Positions 25,916-34,286 of a stretch of DNA of 64,000 nucleotides are shown piece after piece. Source of the DNA: Candidatus Sumerlaeia bacterium (GTDB lineage: Bacteria; Sumerlaeota; Sumerlaeia; SLMS01; JAHLLQ01); NCBI GenBank assembly GCA_019634695.1, contig JAHCAW010000012.1, positions 24,979 to 88,978 on the forward strand, given 5' to 3'. How positions within the stretch are numbered: position 1 is the stretch's first letter; every line of letters starts with the position of its first letter. Below the pieces are notes generated by a model. The model was not told the DNA's origin. It was given only the letters and a program-made list of their open reading frames with translations, and made no database searches. Made by a program: the position numbers and the translations under genes.

Positions 25916-26788
25916 CTACACCTCACTGGCATAGTAGTCCGTCACGATGGCGTGGTCGCCCCGCGGCGGGCGTTCGTAGGTCTTGCGCACCACCCGCGCC
26001 GACAACTCGATCGGCCCGGGCATGATGTCCTCGTAGCCAATGTGCTCGAGCAGATGCCGGATGCAGTTCAGCCGCGCGCGCCGCTTGTCGTCCGACTCGA
26101 TCGTGTGCCACGGCGCCTCCGGGATGTCGGTGTAGAAGAACATCTCGTCCTTGGCACGCGAGTAGTCCTCCCACAGGTCCCGGGATTTCAGGTCCATCGG
26201 GCTCAGCTTCCACCGCCGCCGCACGTCGTTGGCCCGCTGCTGGAAGCGCCGCTCCTGCTCGTCGTCGCTCACCGAGAACCAGTACTTCAGCAGCACGATG
26301 CCCGAGCGCACCATCATGCGCTCGAACTCCGGGCACGAGCGCATGAACTCGCGGTACTCGCGGTCCGTGCAGAACCCCATCACGCGCTCGACGCCGGCGC
26401 GGTTGTACCAACTGCGGTCGAACAGCACGATCTCGCCCGCCGACGGCAGGTGCTCGACGTAGCGCTGGAAGTACCACTGCGTGCGCTCGCGGTCCGACGG
26501 CTTCTCGAGCGCCACCACGCGGCAGCCCCGGGGATTCAGCGGCTCGGTGATCCGCTTGATCGTCCCCCCCTTGCCCGCCGCGTCCCGTCCCTCGAACAGC
26601 ATCACCACCCGCAGGCCGCGGTCCTTGATCCAGTACTGCAACTTCACCAGTTCGGCGTACAGGCGCTCGAGTTCTGCTTCATAGAAGCTGCGCTTCATCT
26701 TGGCCACGCCCTCGGCCGGCGCCTGCGCACCGTCACCGCCGGCCTCGTGCTTGGCCTTGCCGGCCTTCTTCTTTTTGCCGTCCGACAT
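25916..26788 (-). CDS. ppk2: polyphosphate kinase 2
   Basis: A 290-residue P-loop kinase. After a Lys-rich, low-complexity leader (about 1-30) it shows Walker A FEGRDAAGKGGTIKRITEPLNPRGCRVVALEKPSDRE split around position 72, the Walker B LFDRSWYNRAGVERVMGF and the lid region VSDDEQERRFQQR, followed by SPMDLKSRDLW and EAPWHTIESDDKRRARLN. These are PPK2 hallmarks; the enzyme uses polyphosphate to phosphorylate nucleotides, and class I versus II specificity cannot be fixed from sequence alone. GGAGG precedes the ATG by 6 bases, deciding the start against the longer open frame. It is convergent with the Pal genes. Confidence 0.9.
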   Translation of the reverse strand: MSDGKKKKAGKAKHEAGGDGAQAPAEGVAKMKRSFYEAELERLYAELVKLQYWIKDRGLRVVMLFEGRDAAGKGGTIKRITEPLNPRGCRVVALEKPSDRERTQWYFQRYVEHLPSAGEIVLFDRSWYNRAGVERVMGFCTDREYREFMRSCPEFERMMVRSGIVLLKYWFSVSDDEQERRFQQRANDVRRRWKLSPMDLKSRDLWEDYSRAKDEMFFYTDIPEAPWHTIESDDKRRARLNCIRHLLEHIGYEDIMPGPIELSARVVRKTYERPPRGDHAIVTDYYASEV

Positions 26789-27091
26789 GGTACCCTCCTC
26801 CCGCACGGAGCCCTCCGCGGTCCCCGCGGATCGCCCCCGCAGAATCGGTCCTCGTGCCCGCAGGCAACACCCGGACGGAGGAAAGCTCAAGCGGGATTCG
26901 ACACGCGGCACGGCCACCGCAGAATGCCGGACTGCGGGGGATTGGGTCTCTTCGTCGAAGGCCAGGAAGTCCTGTGCGCCGCCCACGTCATCATGCCCAA
27001 GTTCCGCGAACGCTTCGGGAGCGTGCGATGCGGGGCGTCAGGCGCGAACGGAATCAATGCCGGGCTTGGCGGTGGACTTGTGGGAAGTCGA
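26789..27091. other. 303-bp intergenic region upstream of ppk2
   Basis: No RNA gene, repeat or credible promoter was recognised. Open frames exist on both strands but have no recognisable protein features. Confidence 0.4.
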
Positions 27092-27454
27092 TCAGCTCCC
27101 GGCGCTGAGATTGCTTGGGAATTCCTGCTCGACGATTTCGGCGATCTGGAGACGGAACGGGGGAATGTCGCCGGTGATGGTGGCGTGGATGATGTCCCAC
27201 TCGACGCCGAAGTAGGCATGAACGGCGAAATTCCGGACGGCGACGGCCATCTTCCATGCGACTTCTGGATGGCGCGCCTTGAGTTCGGTGGAGATGCGGG
27301 CGCAGGCTTCGCCGATCTCGGCGAGGGCTTGAAGGGCGGCACGCCTCTCGAGCATCCGGTCGGCGAACTCGACGACCGTCAGCCCCTGAATGAGCGTCGT
27401 CAGATCGTCGGCGGCTCGGAGAATGTCCCTGAGGTAGAGTTCATCCGATCGCAT
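27092..27454 (-). CDS. hepT: HepT-like HEPN ribonuclease toxin
   Basis: A 120-residue helical HEPN (DUF86) protein. The catalytic motif RX4HXY is intact as RNFAVHAYF near residues 86-94, and flanking helices (RDILRAADDLTTLIQGL, ALAEIGEACARISTEL) match HepT. In type VII toxin-antitoxin systems HepT is the RNase toxin, and its motif Tyr is AMPylated by MntA. It overlaps the upstream mntA gene by 14 bp. The Tyr is present, so the toxin should be active and modifiable. Confidence 0.88.
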   Translation of the reverse strand: MRSDELYLRDILRAADDLTTLIQGLTVVEFADRMLERRAALQALAEIGEACARISTELKARHPEVAWKMAVAVRNFAVHAYFGVEWDIIHATITGDIPPFRLQIAEIVEQEFPSNLSAGS

Positions 27455-27749
27455 AGAGGGTCCTTGCCTCCCGGAGTACTCCCTCGCGAATGACCGGATT
27501 GAGACCGTTGCGTGGAACGAGATCCACCTGCCGGCCGATGGCTTCCGACAGTTCTTCCTGAATTCGCGCGAGCCCGAAGAGGCCAATCCGCCTGTCCGGA
27601 GGGAAGGCGATGAGTATGTCCACGTCGCTGTCGGGGCGAAAGTCCTCGCGGAGCACCGAGCCAAACAGTGCGAGTTCGCGGATGCCGTGGCGGCGGCAGA
27701 TTTCGGCAATCTTCTCGCCGGGCAGGGGGAGGGCGACTGGCAGGGTCAT
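27441..27749 (-). CDS. mntA: MntA-like minimal nucleotidyltransferase antitoxin
   Basis: A 102-residue MNT protein. The signature GSX10DXD is exact (LFGSVLREDFRPDSDVDILIAF), with a helix-rich remainder (LARIQEELSEAIGRQVDLV). MntA antitoxins transfer AMP to a Tyr of HepT, blocking its RNase. ATG 27749 is used; the frame remains open slightly upstream. It is the first gene of a two-gene operon and lies about 100 bp from the 3' end of tRNA-Val, a frequent landing site for mobile modules. Confidence 0.88.
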   Translation of the reverse strand: MTLPVALPLPGEKIAEICRRHGIRELALFGSVLREDFRPDSDVDILIAFPPDRRIGLFGLARIQEELSEAIGRQVDLVPRNGLNPVIREGVLREARTLYAIG

Positions 27750-27852
27750 GGTCGAGTCTCCATCATGAGGGGACGCTGGCACGAACCGGCGGCCGTGCGC
27801 CACTCTATTGTACGGGAAGCGGAGGGGGGCGAGAGTTGCTGGGGAGGGTGAA

Positions 27853-27929
27853 TGGTGGGCGGTACAGGAATCGAACCTGTGACCTCAGCGATGTCAACGC
27901 TGCGCTCTAACCATCTGAGCTAACCGCCC
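27853..27929 (-). tRNA. tRNA-Val (GAC anticodon)
   Basis: Minus-strand cloverleaf. The acceptor GGGCGGT pairs with ACCGCCC, the D arm contains TTAGCTCAGATGGTTAGAGC, the anticodon stem-loop CAGCG-TTGACAT-CGCTG gives anticodon GAC (valine), and the T arm has the GGTTCGAATCC consensus. The CCA tail is encoded (27855-27853). Confidence 0.95.
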
Positions 27930-28064
27930 CCCTGAAAGGGACGGAACAAGTGGACCAGGCCCGGGTGGGAGACAAGAGGATTTTTCGGCGCGTGCGACCG
28001 GGATTGCCCTGCCGGGGGCGGTCCGGCAGGTGGGGGCAAGCGGCCCCCCAAGGAGGGCGCAGCC

Positions 28065-28748
28065 ATGCGGGTGCTGGTGGTGGAAGACGAGGCCAAGATT
28101 GCCGGGGCGCTGTGTGCGGCGCTCGGGGCGGAGGGGCACGAGGCGGCGCGGGTCGGCGATGGGCCGGCAGCGGTGGCGGCGGTGGAGCGCGGCGGCGTGG
28201 ATCTGATGGTGCTCGATCTGGGGCTGCCGGGATTCGACGGGCTGGAAGTGTTGCGTCGGGCGCGCGCGGGCGGCTGGCGCGGGCCGGTGCTGGTGCTGAC
28301 GGCGCGCGATGCGGTGGACGATCGGGTCGCCGGGCTCGATGCCGGGGCGGACGACTATCTGGTGAAGCCCTTCGCGGTCGCCGAGGTGCTGGCCCGCGTG
28401 CGGGCGCTGGCCCGGCGCGGAGCCGCCGAGGCCAGTCGTCTGGTTGTCGCGGACCTCGAGCTCGACATCGTCGAGCGCCGCGCCCGTCGCGCCGGGCGCC
28501 TGCTGGACCTCACACCCAAGGAGTTCGAGGTGCTGCTGCTGCTTGCCCGCCATGCCGGCCAGCCGGTCACGCGGCGCATGCTGGCCGAGGCGGTCTGGAA
28601 CGACGTCCCGCGCGCCACGCCGCTGGACAACGTGATCGACGTGCACGTCGCGCGCCTGCGCCGCAAGGTGGACGACCCGTTCGCCGTGCGCCTGATCCGC
28701 ACGGTGCGCGGCGTTGGGTTCGTGCTGGAGTCGGCCGGATGCGCCTGA
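28065..28748 (+). CDS. OmpR/PhoB-family response regulator
   Basis: A 227-residue two-domain regulator. The receiver (1-118) has acidic residues E7/D8, phospho-acceptor D51 (VLDLGLPGFDG), T79-region VLTAR and K101 (LVKPF). The C-terminal winged helix (about 128-225) contains LDLTPKEFEVLLLLARHAGQPVTRRML and VDVHVARLRRKVDDP, standard for OmpR-type DNA binding. AAGGAGG lies 9 bases before the ATG. The gene overlaps the sensor kinase by 10 bp. The signal is unknown; the opposing efflux-type operon is a candidate target by position only. Confidence 0.92.
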   Translation: MRVLVVEDEAKIAGALCAALGAEGHEAARVGDGPAAVAAVERGGVDLMVLDLGLPGFDGLEVLRRARAGGWRGPVLVLTARDAVDDRVAGLDAGADDYLVKPFAVAEVLARVRALARRGAAEASRLVVADLELDIVERRARRAGRLLDLTPKEFEVLLLLARHAGQPVTRRMLAEAVWNDVPRATPLDNVIDVHVARLRRKVDDPFAVRLIRTVRGVGFVLESAGCA

Positions 28749-30076
28749 CCTTTCGCGGGCGGATGACGGCATGGTACGCGGCGACGCTGTCGGCGCTGCT
28801 GCTGGTGTTCGCGGTGCAGGTGTACGCGTTGGTGCGGGCCGGGCTGCTGGGCGAGCTGGACGGCGCGCTGCGGGCGGACCGGGAGTACGTCGAGTGGATG
28901 CTTGACTCGTCGCCCGAACGCCTCGAGGCCGGGCCCGAGATCCCCGCGCTGCCGCTGCTGACGGTCTCGCTGCGCGAGGGCCACCGACGCGACACCGAGG
29001 CTTGGCGCGAGGCCGGGCTCGACGGAGCGCTGGTCGGTCTTCCATACGACACGCCGATCCTTTGGAGCAACGCCGCGGGCGACACCTTCCGCGTGTTGAA
29101 GGCGGCGCCGGCCGACGACGTGCGCGTGGCGCTGGCCCGGCCGGCCAACGATGCCCGCGTCGCCCTGCACGCGCTGGCGCTGACGCTGGGCATCGGGTTG
29201 CCCAGCACGCTGGCCTTCGCGGTGCTCGGAGGGCTGCTGCTGGCGCGGCGGGCGCTGCGCCCCGTGGGCGCGATGGCCGCCCGGGCCCGGGCCATCACCG
29301 CCGAACGCCTCGACGAGCGCCTGCCGGTCGAGAACCCACACGACGAGTTCGGCGAACTGGCCACCGTGTTCAACGAGACGCTCGAGCGCCTCGAGTGCTC
29401 GTTCGACCAGCTCCGGCGCTTCACGGCCGACGCGTCGCACCAGTTGCGCACGCCGCTGGCGGCGATGCGGGCGGTCGGCGAGGCCGGGCTGCGCGGGGAG
29501 GTTCCGGCCGAGTCACTGCGCGAGACGATCGCGAGCATGCTGGAGGAGGCCGACCGACTGGCGAGCCTGACGGCGGACCTGCTGACGATCACGCGGGCGG
29601 AGGCGGGGCAGTTGCCGCTGCGGCGCGAGCGGCTGGATATCGGAACGCTCGTTCAGGAAATCGCCGAAACGCTGCGGCCGCTGGCCGAGGAGGCCGGGCT
29701 CGCCCTCGCCTGCGACGTCGAGGCGGGGGCGACCGTGGAGGCCGACGCCGCGCTGCTGCGCCAGGCGGTCATTAACGTGTTGGACAACGCGCTGCGCTAC
29801 ACGCCGACGGGCGGGAGCGTGGCCATGCGGGTGGCGCGTCGGGACGGGGCAGTGATCGTCGAGGTGCGGGACAGCGGGCCGGGGATTGCGCCGGAGGTGC
29901 GGGGCCGCGAGTTCGAGCGCTTCGTGCGCGGGCAGTCCGATGCACCCGGCACGGGATTGGGGCTGGCGGTGGCGCGCTGGACCACGGAGGCAAACGGCGG
30001 GCGGATCGAGGTGGCCGAAACGGGTCCGACCGGCACGGTCGTGCGGATTCAGTTCCCGGCCGCGGCAGAGGCCTGA
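28739..30076 (+). CDS. sensor histidine kinase, HAMP type
   Basis: A 445-residue membrane kinase. TM1 is at ~12-34, a periplasmic sensor region at ~35-145, TM2 at ~148-170 and HAMP at ~172-220. The H-box is FTADASHQLRTPLAAMR with H234, the N-box VINVLDNALRYTP, G1 DSGPGIAPE and G2 GTGLGLAVA. It autophosphorylates on His and passes phosphate to the overlapping response regulator. The ATG at 28739 overlaps the regulator stop. The last 28 bp overlap the tail of the convergent ABC ATPase gene. No extra PAS or GAF domain is present; the small periplasmic region is not a recognised sensor fold. Confidence 0.92.
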   Translation: MRLTFRGRMTAWYAATLSALLLVFAVQVYALVRAGLLGELDGALRADREYVEWMLDSSPERLEAGPEIPALPLLTVSLREGHRRDTEAWREAGLDGALVGLPYDTPILWSNAAGDTFRVLKAAPADDVRVALARPANDARVALHALALTLGIGLPSTLAFAVLGGLLLARRALRPVGAMAARARAITAERLDERLPVENPHDEFGELATVFNETLERLECSFDQLRRFTADASHQLRTPLAAMRAVGEAGLRGEVPAESLRETIASMLEEADRLASLTADLLTITRAEAGQLPLRRERLDIGTLVQEIAETLRPLAEEAGLALACDVEAGATVEADAALLRQAVINVLDNALRYTPTGGSVAMRVARRDGAVIVEVRDSGPGIAPEVRGREFERFVRGQSDAPGTGLGLAVARWTTEANGGRIEVAETGPTGTVVRIQFPAAAEA

Positions 30077-30774
30077 GCGACTTCGACCTGCGGGCCCCGC
30101 ACGGTCTCGATGCGTTCGACCACGCCGTCGCGGATGTGCACGATGCGGTTGGCGTGCTCGGCGATGTCGCGCTCGTGGGTGACGACGATCAGCGTGTTGC
30201 CGGCGGCGTGCACTTCGGCAAACAGCGCCATGATCTCGGTGCCGGTCTTGGAGTCCAGGTTGCCGGTCGGCTCGTCGGCCAGCAGGATGGCGGGCTTGTT
30301 GACGAGGGCACGGGCGATGGCGACGCGCTGGCGCTGGCCGCCGGAGAGTTCGTTGGGCAGGTGGCGCAGGCGATCGGTGAGGCTGACGCGTTCGAGGGCG
30401 GCGAGGGCGCGCTCGCGCCGTTCGCGCCGGGACATGCCCGCGTAGACCATCGGCAGCTCGACGTTCTGCTGCACGTTCATGTGGGCGAGCAGGTTGAACG
30501 ACTGGAAGATGAAGCCGATCTCGCGGTTGCGCGTGCGCGAAAGGGCCTGATCGTCCAGGTCCTCGACGGCATTGCCGCGCAGGCGATACGAGCCGCTGGT
30601 CGGGCGGTCCAGACAACCGATGATGTGCATGAGCGTGGACTTGCCCGAGCCCGACGGGCCCATGATGGCGACGTAGTCGCCCTGCGGCACCTTCAGGTGC
30701 AGCCCGCGCAGCGCAAGCACCTTGATGGGACCGATCTCGTAGGTCTTCGTCAGGCTGTCGATGTCGATGATCAA
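30049..30774 (-). CDS. MacB/LolD-type ABC transporter ATP-binding protein
   Basis: A 241-residue ATPase. Walker A is AIMGPSGSGKSTLMHIIGCLDRP, the Q-loop FIFQSFNLL, the signature LSGGQRQRVAIARAL, Walker B ILLADEPTGNLD and the H-loop VVTHERDI. This matches the MacB/LolD/FtsE class that powers extrusion through FtsX-like permeases. The start is inferred as TTG 30774, which overlaps the upstream adaptor stop as TTGA, implying coupling. No permease gene follows; instead the gene runs into the convergent kinase with 28 bp overlap. An unlinked permease must supply the membrane part if the system is functional. Confidence 0.88.
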   Translation of the reverse strand: MIIDIDSLTKTYEIGPIKVLALRGLHLKVPQGDYVAIMGPSGSGKSTLMHIIGCLDRPTSGSYRLRGNAVEDLDDQALSRTRNREIGFIFQSFNLLAHMNVQQNVELPMVYAGMSRRERRERALAALERVSLTDRLRHLPNELSGGQRQRVAIARALVNKPAILLADEPTGNLDSKTGTEIMALFAEVHAAGNTLIVVTHERDIAEHANRIVHIRDGVVERIETVRGPQVEVAQASAAAGN

Positions 30775-32165
30775 GAGCGACGGCCTCCGGCGGGCGCTCC
30801 CGTCGTTGCGTCGCTTGTGGTCTCTTCTTCCTCGATGTCGGGGATCAGGATGCCGGGCGTGCCTTCGCCCGTGGGCGGGGCCAGCAACAGGCGCTGGCCG
30901 GCGGACAACGACGCCTCGACTGCTGCGTAGTGCTGGTTCGACGCCAGAATGGTGACAGGCACGAAGGTCGGGGCCATGCCGCCATCGGTCCACACGCCGG
31001 TGGCGCCGTCGCGCATGCCGATCGCCTCGAGCGGCACCTGCAACGCATCGGGTCGCTCGTCGAGGTAGATGTGCACCGAGGCGGTCATGCCCTGACGGAA
31101 CAGTTCGCTGGTGCCTTCGACGCGGACGCGAACCTCGAACTCGCGGGGTCCGGGCGTGTCGCCGCCCCCGCGGTCCCACGAGCGCGCCGCCGGATCGCTG
31201 ATCGGCACGATCGACTTGCCCGCCACCACGGCCGGGAAGCTCTTGCCCGGCAACGCCACCAGCTCGATCTCGGCGCGCTGGCCCACCTCGACCCGCGAGA
31301 TGTCGATCTCGTTGACCGGGATCACGACGTGCATCTCGGTGGTGTCGGGAATCTCGACCAGACTCGAGCGGCGCCAGACCTGATCGCCTTCGACGATCTT
31401 GGCGGCCACGCCCGACTTCCAGATTTTCAGGTACGAGATGTCGCCCGGACTGGTGGCCCGAACGATCGCCGACTCGACCTTGCGCTGGTCCTCCTCGACG
31501 CGGCGCTCCGTGCGCTCGACAACAAGGCGCGCGCGCTCGATGTCCTGCTCGCGCACGCGCAGCGTCCCCGCAAGGTTCTCCTCCACCCGCGCCAGGTTGA
31601 TCTGCGCGTTTCGCAGGTTCAACTCGGCTTGCAGCAGCGCCAGCCGCCGCGTGTCGAGCTGCGTCTGCGGCGAGACGTTGCGCTCGAACAGCACCTTCTC
31701 CGCCTCGAACTTCTGGCGGGCGTCCTCGAAGGACTGGCGCGCGATTTCCACGCGCGTCCGCTCCGCCTCCAGCGAGTACTGGTTCTTGATCTTCTCCAGT
31801 TCGTAGGCCTCGATCGACGCCTGATGGTTCTTCTTGTCGAGTTCAAGCTGCGCCAGGCGGTCCTCGAGTTCCTCCTCAATCTGGTCCGTCTCGAACCAGA
31901 TCACCGGATCGCCAACTTCGACGCGCGCACCCTCCTCGACCAGCTTCGTGATCTTGCCCTCGAAGGGACTGCTGAGCACCGACGACCGCGCGGCGCGCAG
32001 TTCGCCGATGCTCGTCAACTGCACCTGAAAGGAGCCGCGGCGCACCTCGACCGTGGGGATCGTGTCGATCGTCACCGGCTTGTCCTGGAAGTGCTTCCAC
32101 GCATAGGCGCCCCCGCCGCCCGCAACGGCGACGACGATCACACCGATCAGCAGGGTGTTTCGCAT
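30771..32165 (-). CDS. HlyD/MacA-family periplasmic adaptor
   Basis: A 464-residue membrane fusion protein. The N-terminal anchor is LLIGVIVVAVAGGGGAYAW (5-23). A barrel-sandwich half follows (GSFQVQLTSIGELRAARSSVLSSPFEGKITKLVEEGARVEVGDPV), then a long alpha-hairpin coiled coil (about 95-225), the second half with beta-barrel (EMHVVIPVNEIDISRVEVGQRAEIEL) and a membrane-proximal domain (ALQVPLEAIGMRDGATGVW). It bridges an inner-membrane transporter to TolC. It lies 74 bp after the TolC-like gene and is coupled to the ATPase. An unusual acidic C-terminal tail (IEEEETTSDA) follows the last domain. Confidence 0.88.
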   Translation of the reverse strand: MRNTLLIGVIVVAVAGGGGAYAWKHFQDKPVTIDTIPTVEVRRGSFQVQLTSIGELRAARSSVLSSPFEGKITKLVEEGARVEVGDPVIWFETDQIEEELEDRLAQLELDKKNHQASIEAYELEKIKNQYSLEAERTRVEIARQSFEDARQKFEAEKVLFERNVSPQTQLDTRRLALLQAELNLRNAQINLARVEENLAGTLRVREQDIERARLVVERTERRVEEDQRKVESAIVRATSPGDISYLKIWKSGVAAKIVEGDQVWRRSSLVEIPDTTEMHVVIPVNEIDISRVEVGQRAEIELVALPGKSFPAVVAGKSIVPISDPAARSWDRGGGDTPGPREFEVRVRVEGTSELFRQGMTASVHIYLDERPDALQVPLEAIGMRDGATGVWTDGGMAPTFVPVTILASNQHYAAVEASLSAGQRLLLAPPTGEGTPGILIPDIEEEETTSDATTGAPAGGRRS

Positions 32166-32239
32166 GGCTCGGGCTCCGTCGTGTGTCGGTCGGCCTACTC
32201 CCCCGCCACGGGGGGTTGCAAAATCCGGTCCGCCCCGCC

Positions 32240-33949
32240 TCAGTACAGCGGCAGCCCCATCGCCACGTACAGCGACGCCAGGTTCGTCTGGTAGGAGAGC
32301 ACGGCGGTGCTGAAGGCGCTCTGGGCGTTGAACAGGTCGTCCTGGGCGATGCGCACCTCGGTGATCGTCGAGAAGCCGACTTCGAAGCTCTCGTTGATCA
32401 GGGACAGGTTTCGTCGGGCCTGCTCGACGCGCTTGCTCAGCACCGTCAGGCGCGCCTCGTTGGTCAGCACCGCGCGGTGGGTGCTCATGACCTCGCGCGT
32501 CAGGCGGCGGTCGAGCGACTCGCGGTCGGTCAGGATGTTCTCCAGACGCAGGCCGGCCTGGCGGGCGGCCTGGCGCTCGCGGATGTTCTGCAGCGGAATC
32601 CGCAGGGCCAAGCCGGCGTCGTAGGTGTTGTTGCCGAAGCGATTGGCCTCCTGCCAGCGGGCGTCGTCGCCCTGCCAGGAGTAGCCGGTGGTGAAGTCCA
32701 GGAAGGGCAGCAGGTTGTTGCGGGCAAGCTGCTGGCTGATGCGGGAGAGTTCGATGTCGATGTCGGCCAGCAGGAGCTCGCGGCGGTGGGCCTGGGCGTA
32801 CTCGATGGCGGTCTCGACGTCGGGAATCTCCAGACGCCCCTGCATCATGAGGCCCTCGGTGACATCGAGCAGGGAGATCGGGGTGTCGAGCGGCAGGCCG
32901 ACGGTGAGCAGGAGTTGGTCGCGCGCGTTGTCGAGACTCTCCTGGCGGTTGATGGCGCGCTCGATTTCCTCGAGGAACTGGATTTCAGCGCGCAGGATTT
33001 CGGATTCGGCGACGCGGCCGACCTCGTACTTGATGCGCGTCTCGTCGAGGAAGCGATAGCGCTCGCGGATGGCGTCGCGGCTGACGAGGAGCTGGCGCCG
33101 GGCGGTCAGGATGCTGAAGTACTGGCGGATGACGTCTTGGATGGTGTCGCGGCGGGTGAGCAGGAAGGACAGGTCCTGGCGCATCTCGCTCAGGCGGGCG
33201 CGTCGCAGGTCGGCGGTGCCGATGTCGGTGCCGTCGCCGGTGAGCAGTCCGCTGCCGCGCAGGAGCGGCTGGTTGAGCCGCACGGCGGCCGAGGCGTCCC
33301 ATTCGCTGGCCGTGCCGTGCTGGTCGTGGTCGCGCGACGAAATGCGGGTGCGCGTCTCGTCGAGGCTGGCGGTCAGGCGGCCGGCGGTTGGCAGGTTCTG
33401 GGTGACGTCGACTCCGACGCCGACCGACGTGGTCTCGGTGGTGCGCGTCGTGGTGCCGCCCGGGCGACGACTTGGCACTTCGTCGTTGCGATTGTGCCGA
33501 TACGTCGCACTGCTGACGAGGTCCACGAAGGGGGTGAAGAAGGCTTCCTCGACGATGACGTTGCTGCGGGCGATCTCCAGATTTCGCCCCGCATTGGTCA
33601 GCGTGAAGCTGCCCTCCAGGGCGACCTCGACCAACTGGCCCAGCGTCATCAGCGCGTAGGGCGAGTCCTCGGGCACGTCGGCGAAGACGACGCCGGTCGT
33701 GACGCTGTCGTCGCGCATCAGGTCCATGGACTGCATGTAGCGGCCCAGAACCTCGGCGCGCTGGCCGGGTGGCATGCGCAGGTCCTCGTAGGAGGGCAAC
33801 CGGCCCTCGCGGGCCAGCCGCTCCATGCGGACAATGACGTCGCCCAGATCGGCATCGCCGGGCGACAGCGCGGGCGGCAGCAGCATCGCCAGAGTCAGGA
33901 TAAGCAGGCCCCGGATGGGGAGAGAGCGAACAGACCGGAAACGGATCAT
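32240..33949 (-). CDS. TolC-family outer membrane efflux protein
   Basis: A 569-residue protein with signal peptide (LPIRGLLILTLAMLLPPALS). A ~90-residue extra N-terminal region precedes two tandem OEP repeats: LGQLVEVALEGSFTLTNAGRNLEIARSNV, TRDTIQDVIRQYFSILTARRQLL, later IEYAQAHRRELLLADIDIEL, LRIPLQNIRERQAARQAGLR and a C-terminal NLASLYVAMGLPLY. These form the trans-periplasmic channel. It is the first gene of the tolC-hlyD-ATPase operon. It is longer than the usual 440-490 residues because of the N-terminal extension. The ATG at 33949 directly precedes the signal peptide. Confidence 0.87.
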   Translation of the reverse strand: MIRFRSVRSLPIRGLLILTLAMLLPPALSPGDADLGDVIVRMERLAREGRLPSYEDLRMPPGQRAEVLGRYMQSMDLMRDDSVTTGVVFADVPEDSPYALMTLGQLVEVALEGSFTLTNAGRNLEIARSNVIVEEAFFTPFVDLVSSATYRHNRNDEVPSRRPGGTTTRTTETTSVGVGVDVTQNLPTAGRLTASLDETRTRISSRDHDQHGTASEWDASAAVRLNQPLLRGSGLLTGDGTDIGTADLRRARLSEMRQDLSFLLTRRDTIQDVIRQYFSILTARRQLLVSRDAIRERYRFLDETRIKYEVGRVAESEILRAEIQFLEEIERAINRQESLDNARDQLLLTVGLPLDTPISLLDVTEGLMMQGRLEIPDVETAIEYAQAHRRELLLADIDIELSRISQQLARNNLLPFLDFTTGYSWQGDDARWQEANRFGNNTYDAGLALRIPLQNIRERQAARQAGLRLENILTDRESLDRRLTREVMSTHRAVLTNEARLTVLSKRVEQARRNLSLINESFEVGFSTITEVRIAQDDLFNAQSAFSTAVLSYQTNLASLYVAMGLPLY

Positions 33950-34286
33950 GCCGGGCGGCAACCCCCGGAAGGTCGAAGTGCGGTTGGAAGCCCGGGCGAC
34001 GTCGAACTCGTCGCGCAAGGCAGCCGTAGTCCTGACGCCGAGGCGTCTGGGGTGTCTACGCAAATAGCCGATTGCGGGCCAAGTCGACGGACCGGGCGCA
34101 GAGCGGCGCCGCCTGCCCCGTCAGTTATCCCCAACGGTGAAAGTCTCCTTGCCCTGATACCCGCCCCGGCCCCATTCCCCCTAACGTGATACGGGCCAAA
34201 GACGCAGCGGCTCGTCCGCCCCGGCGCCCGGGGGCTCGTGAGGCTGGGCGTCGCACTCCTCAAACCGGGGGCAAACGACTGCCACC
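33950..34286. other. 337-bp divergent region between the tolC-like gene and panC
   Basis: Contains small inverted repeats such as CGCAA...TTGCG near 34060-34077 and GGCGCCCGGGGG. No riboswitch or clear sigma-70 promoter pair was recognised. It should carry promoters for both flanking transcripts. Confidence 0.4.

Noticed and set aside
26876..26892. GGAGGAAAG resembling the conserved P4 region of RNase P RNA
   Set aside because: The rest of the RNase P core (second P4 half, P15-P18) was not found around it.
17440..27957. Shared GACGGAACAAGTG at about 17440 and 27940
   Set aside because: A 13-base match at two unrelated positions without flanking similarity is within what chance and GC bias could give.
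34060..34286. Possible riboswitch leader before panC
   Set aside because: Only short GC-rich inverted repeats are present and no conserved aptamer pattern was recognised.
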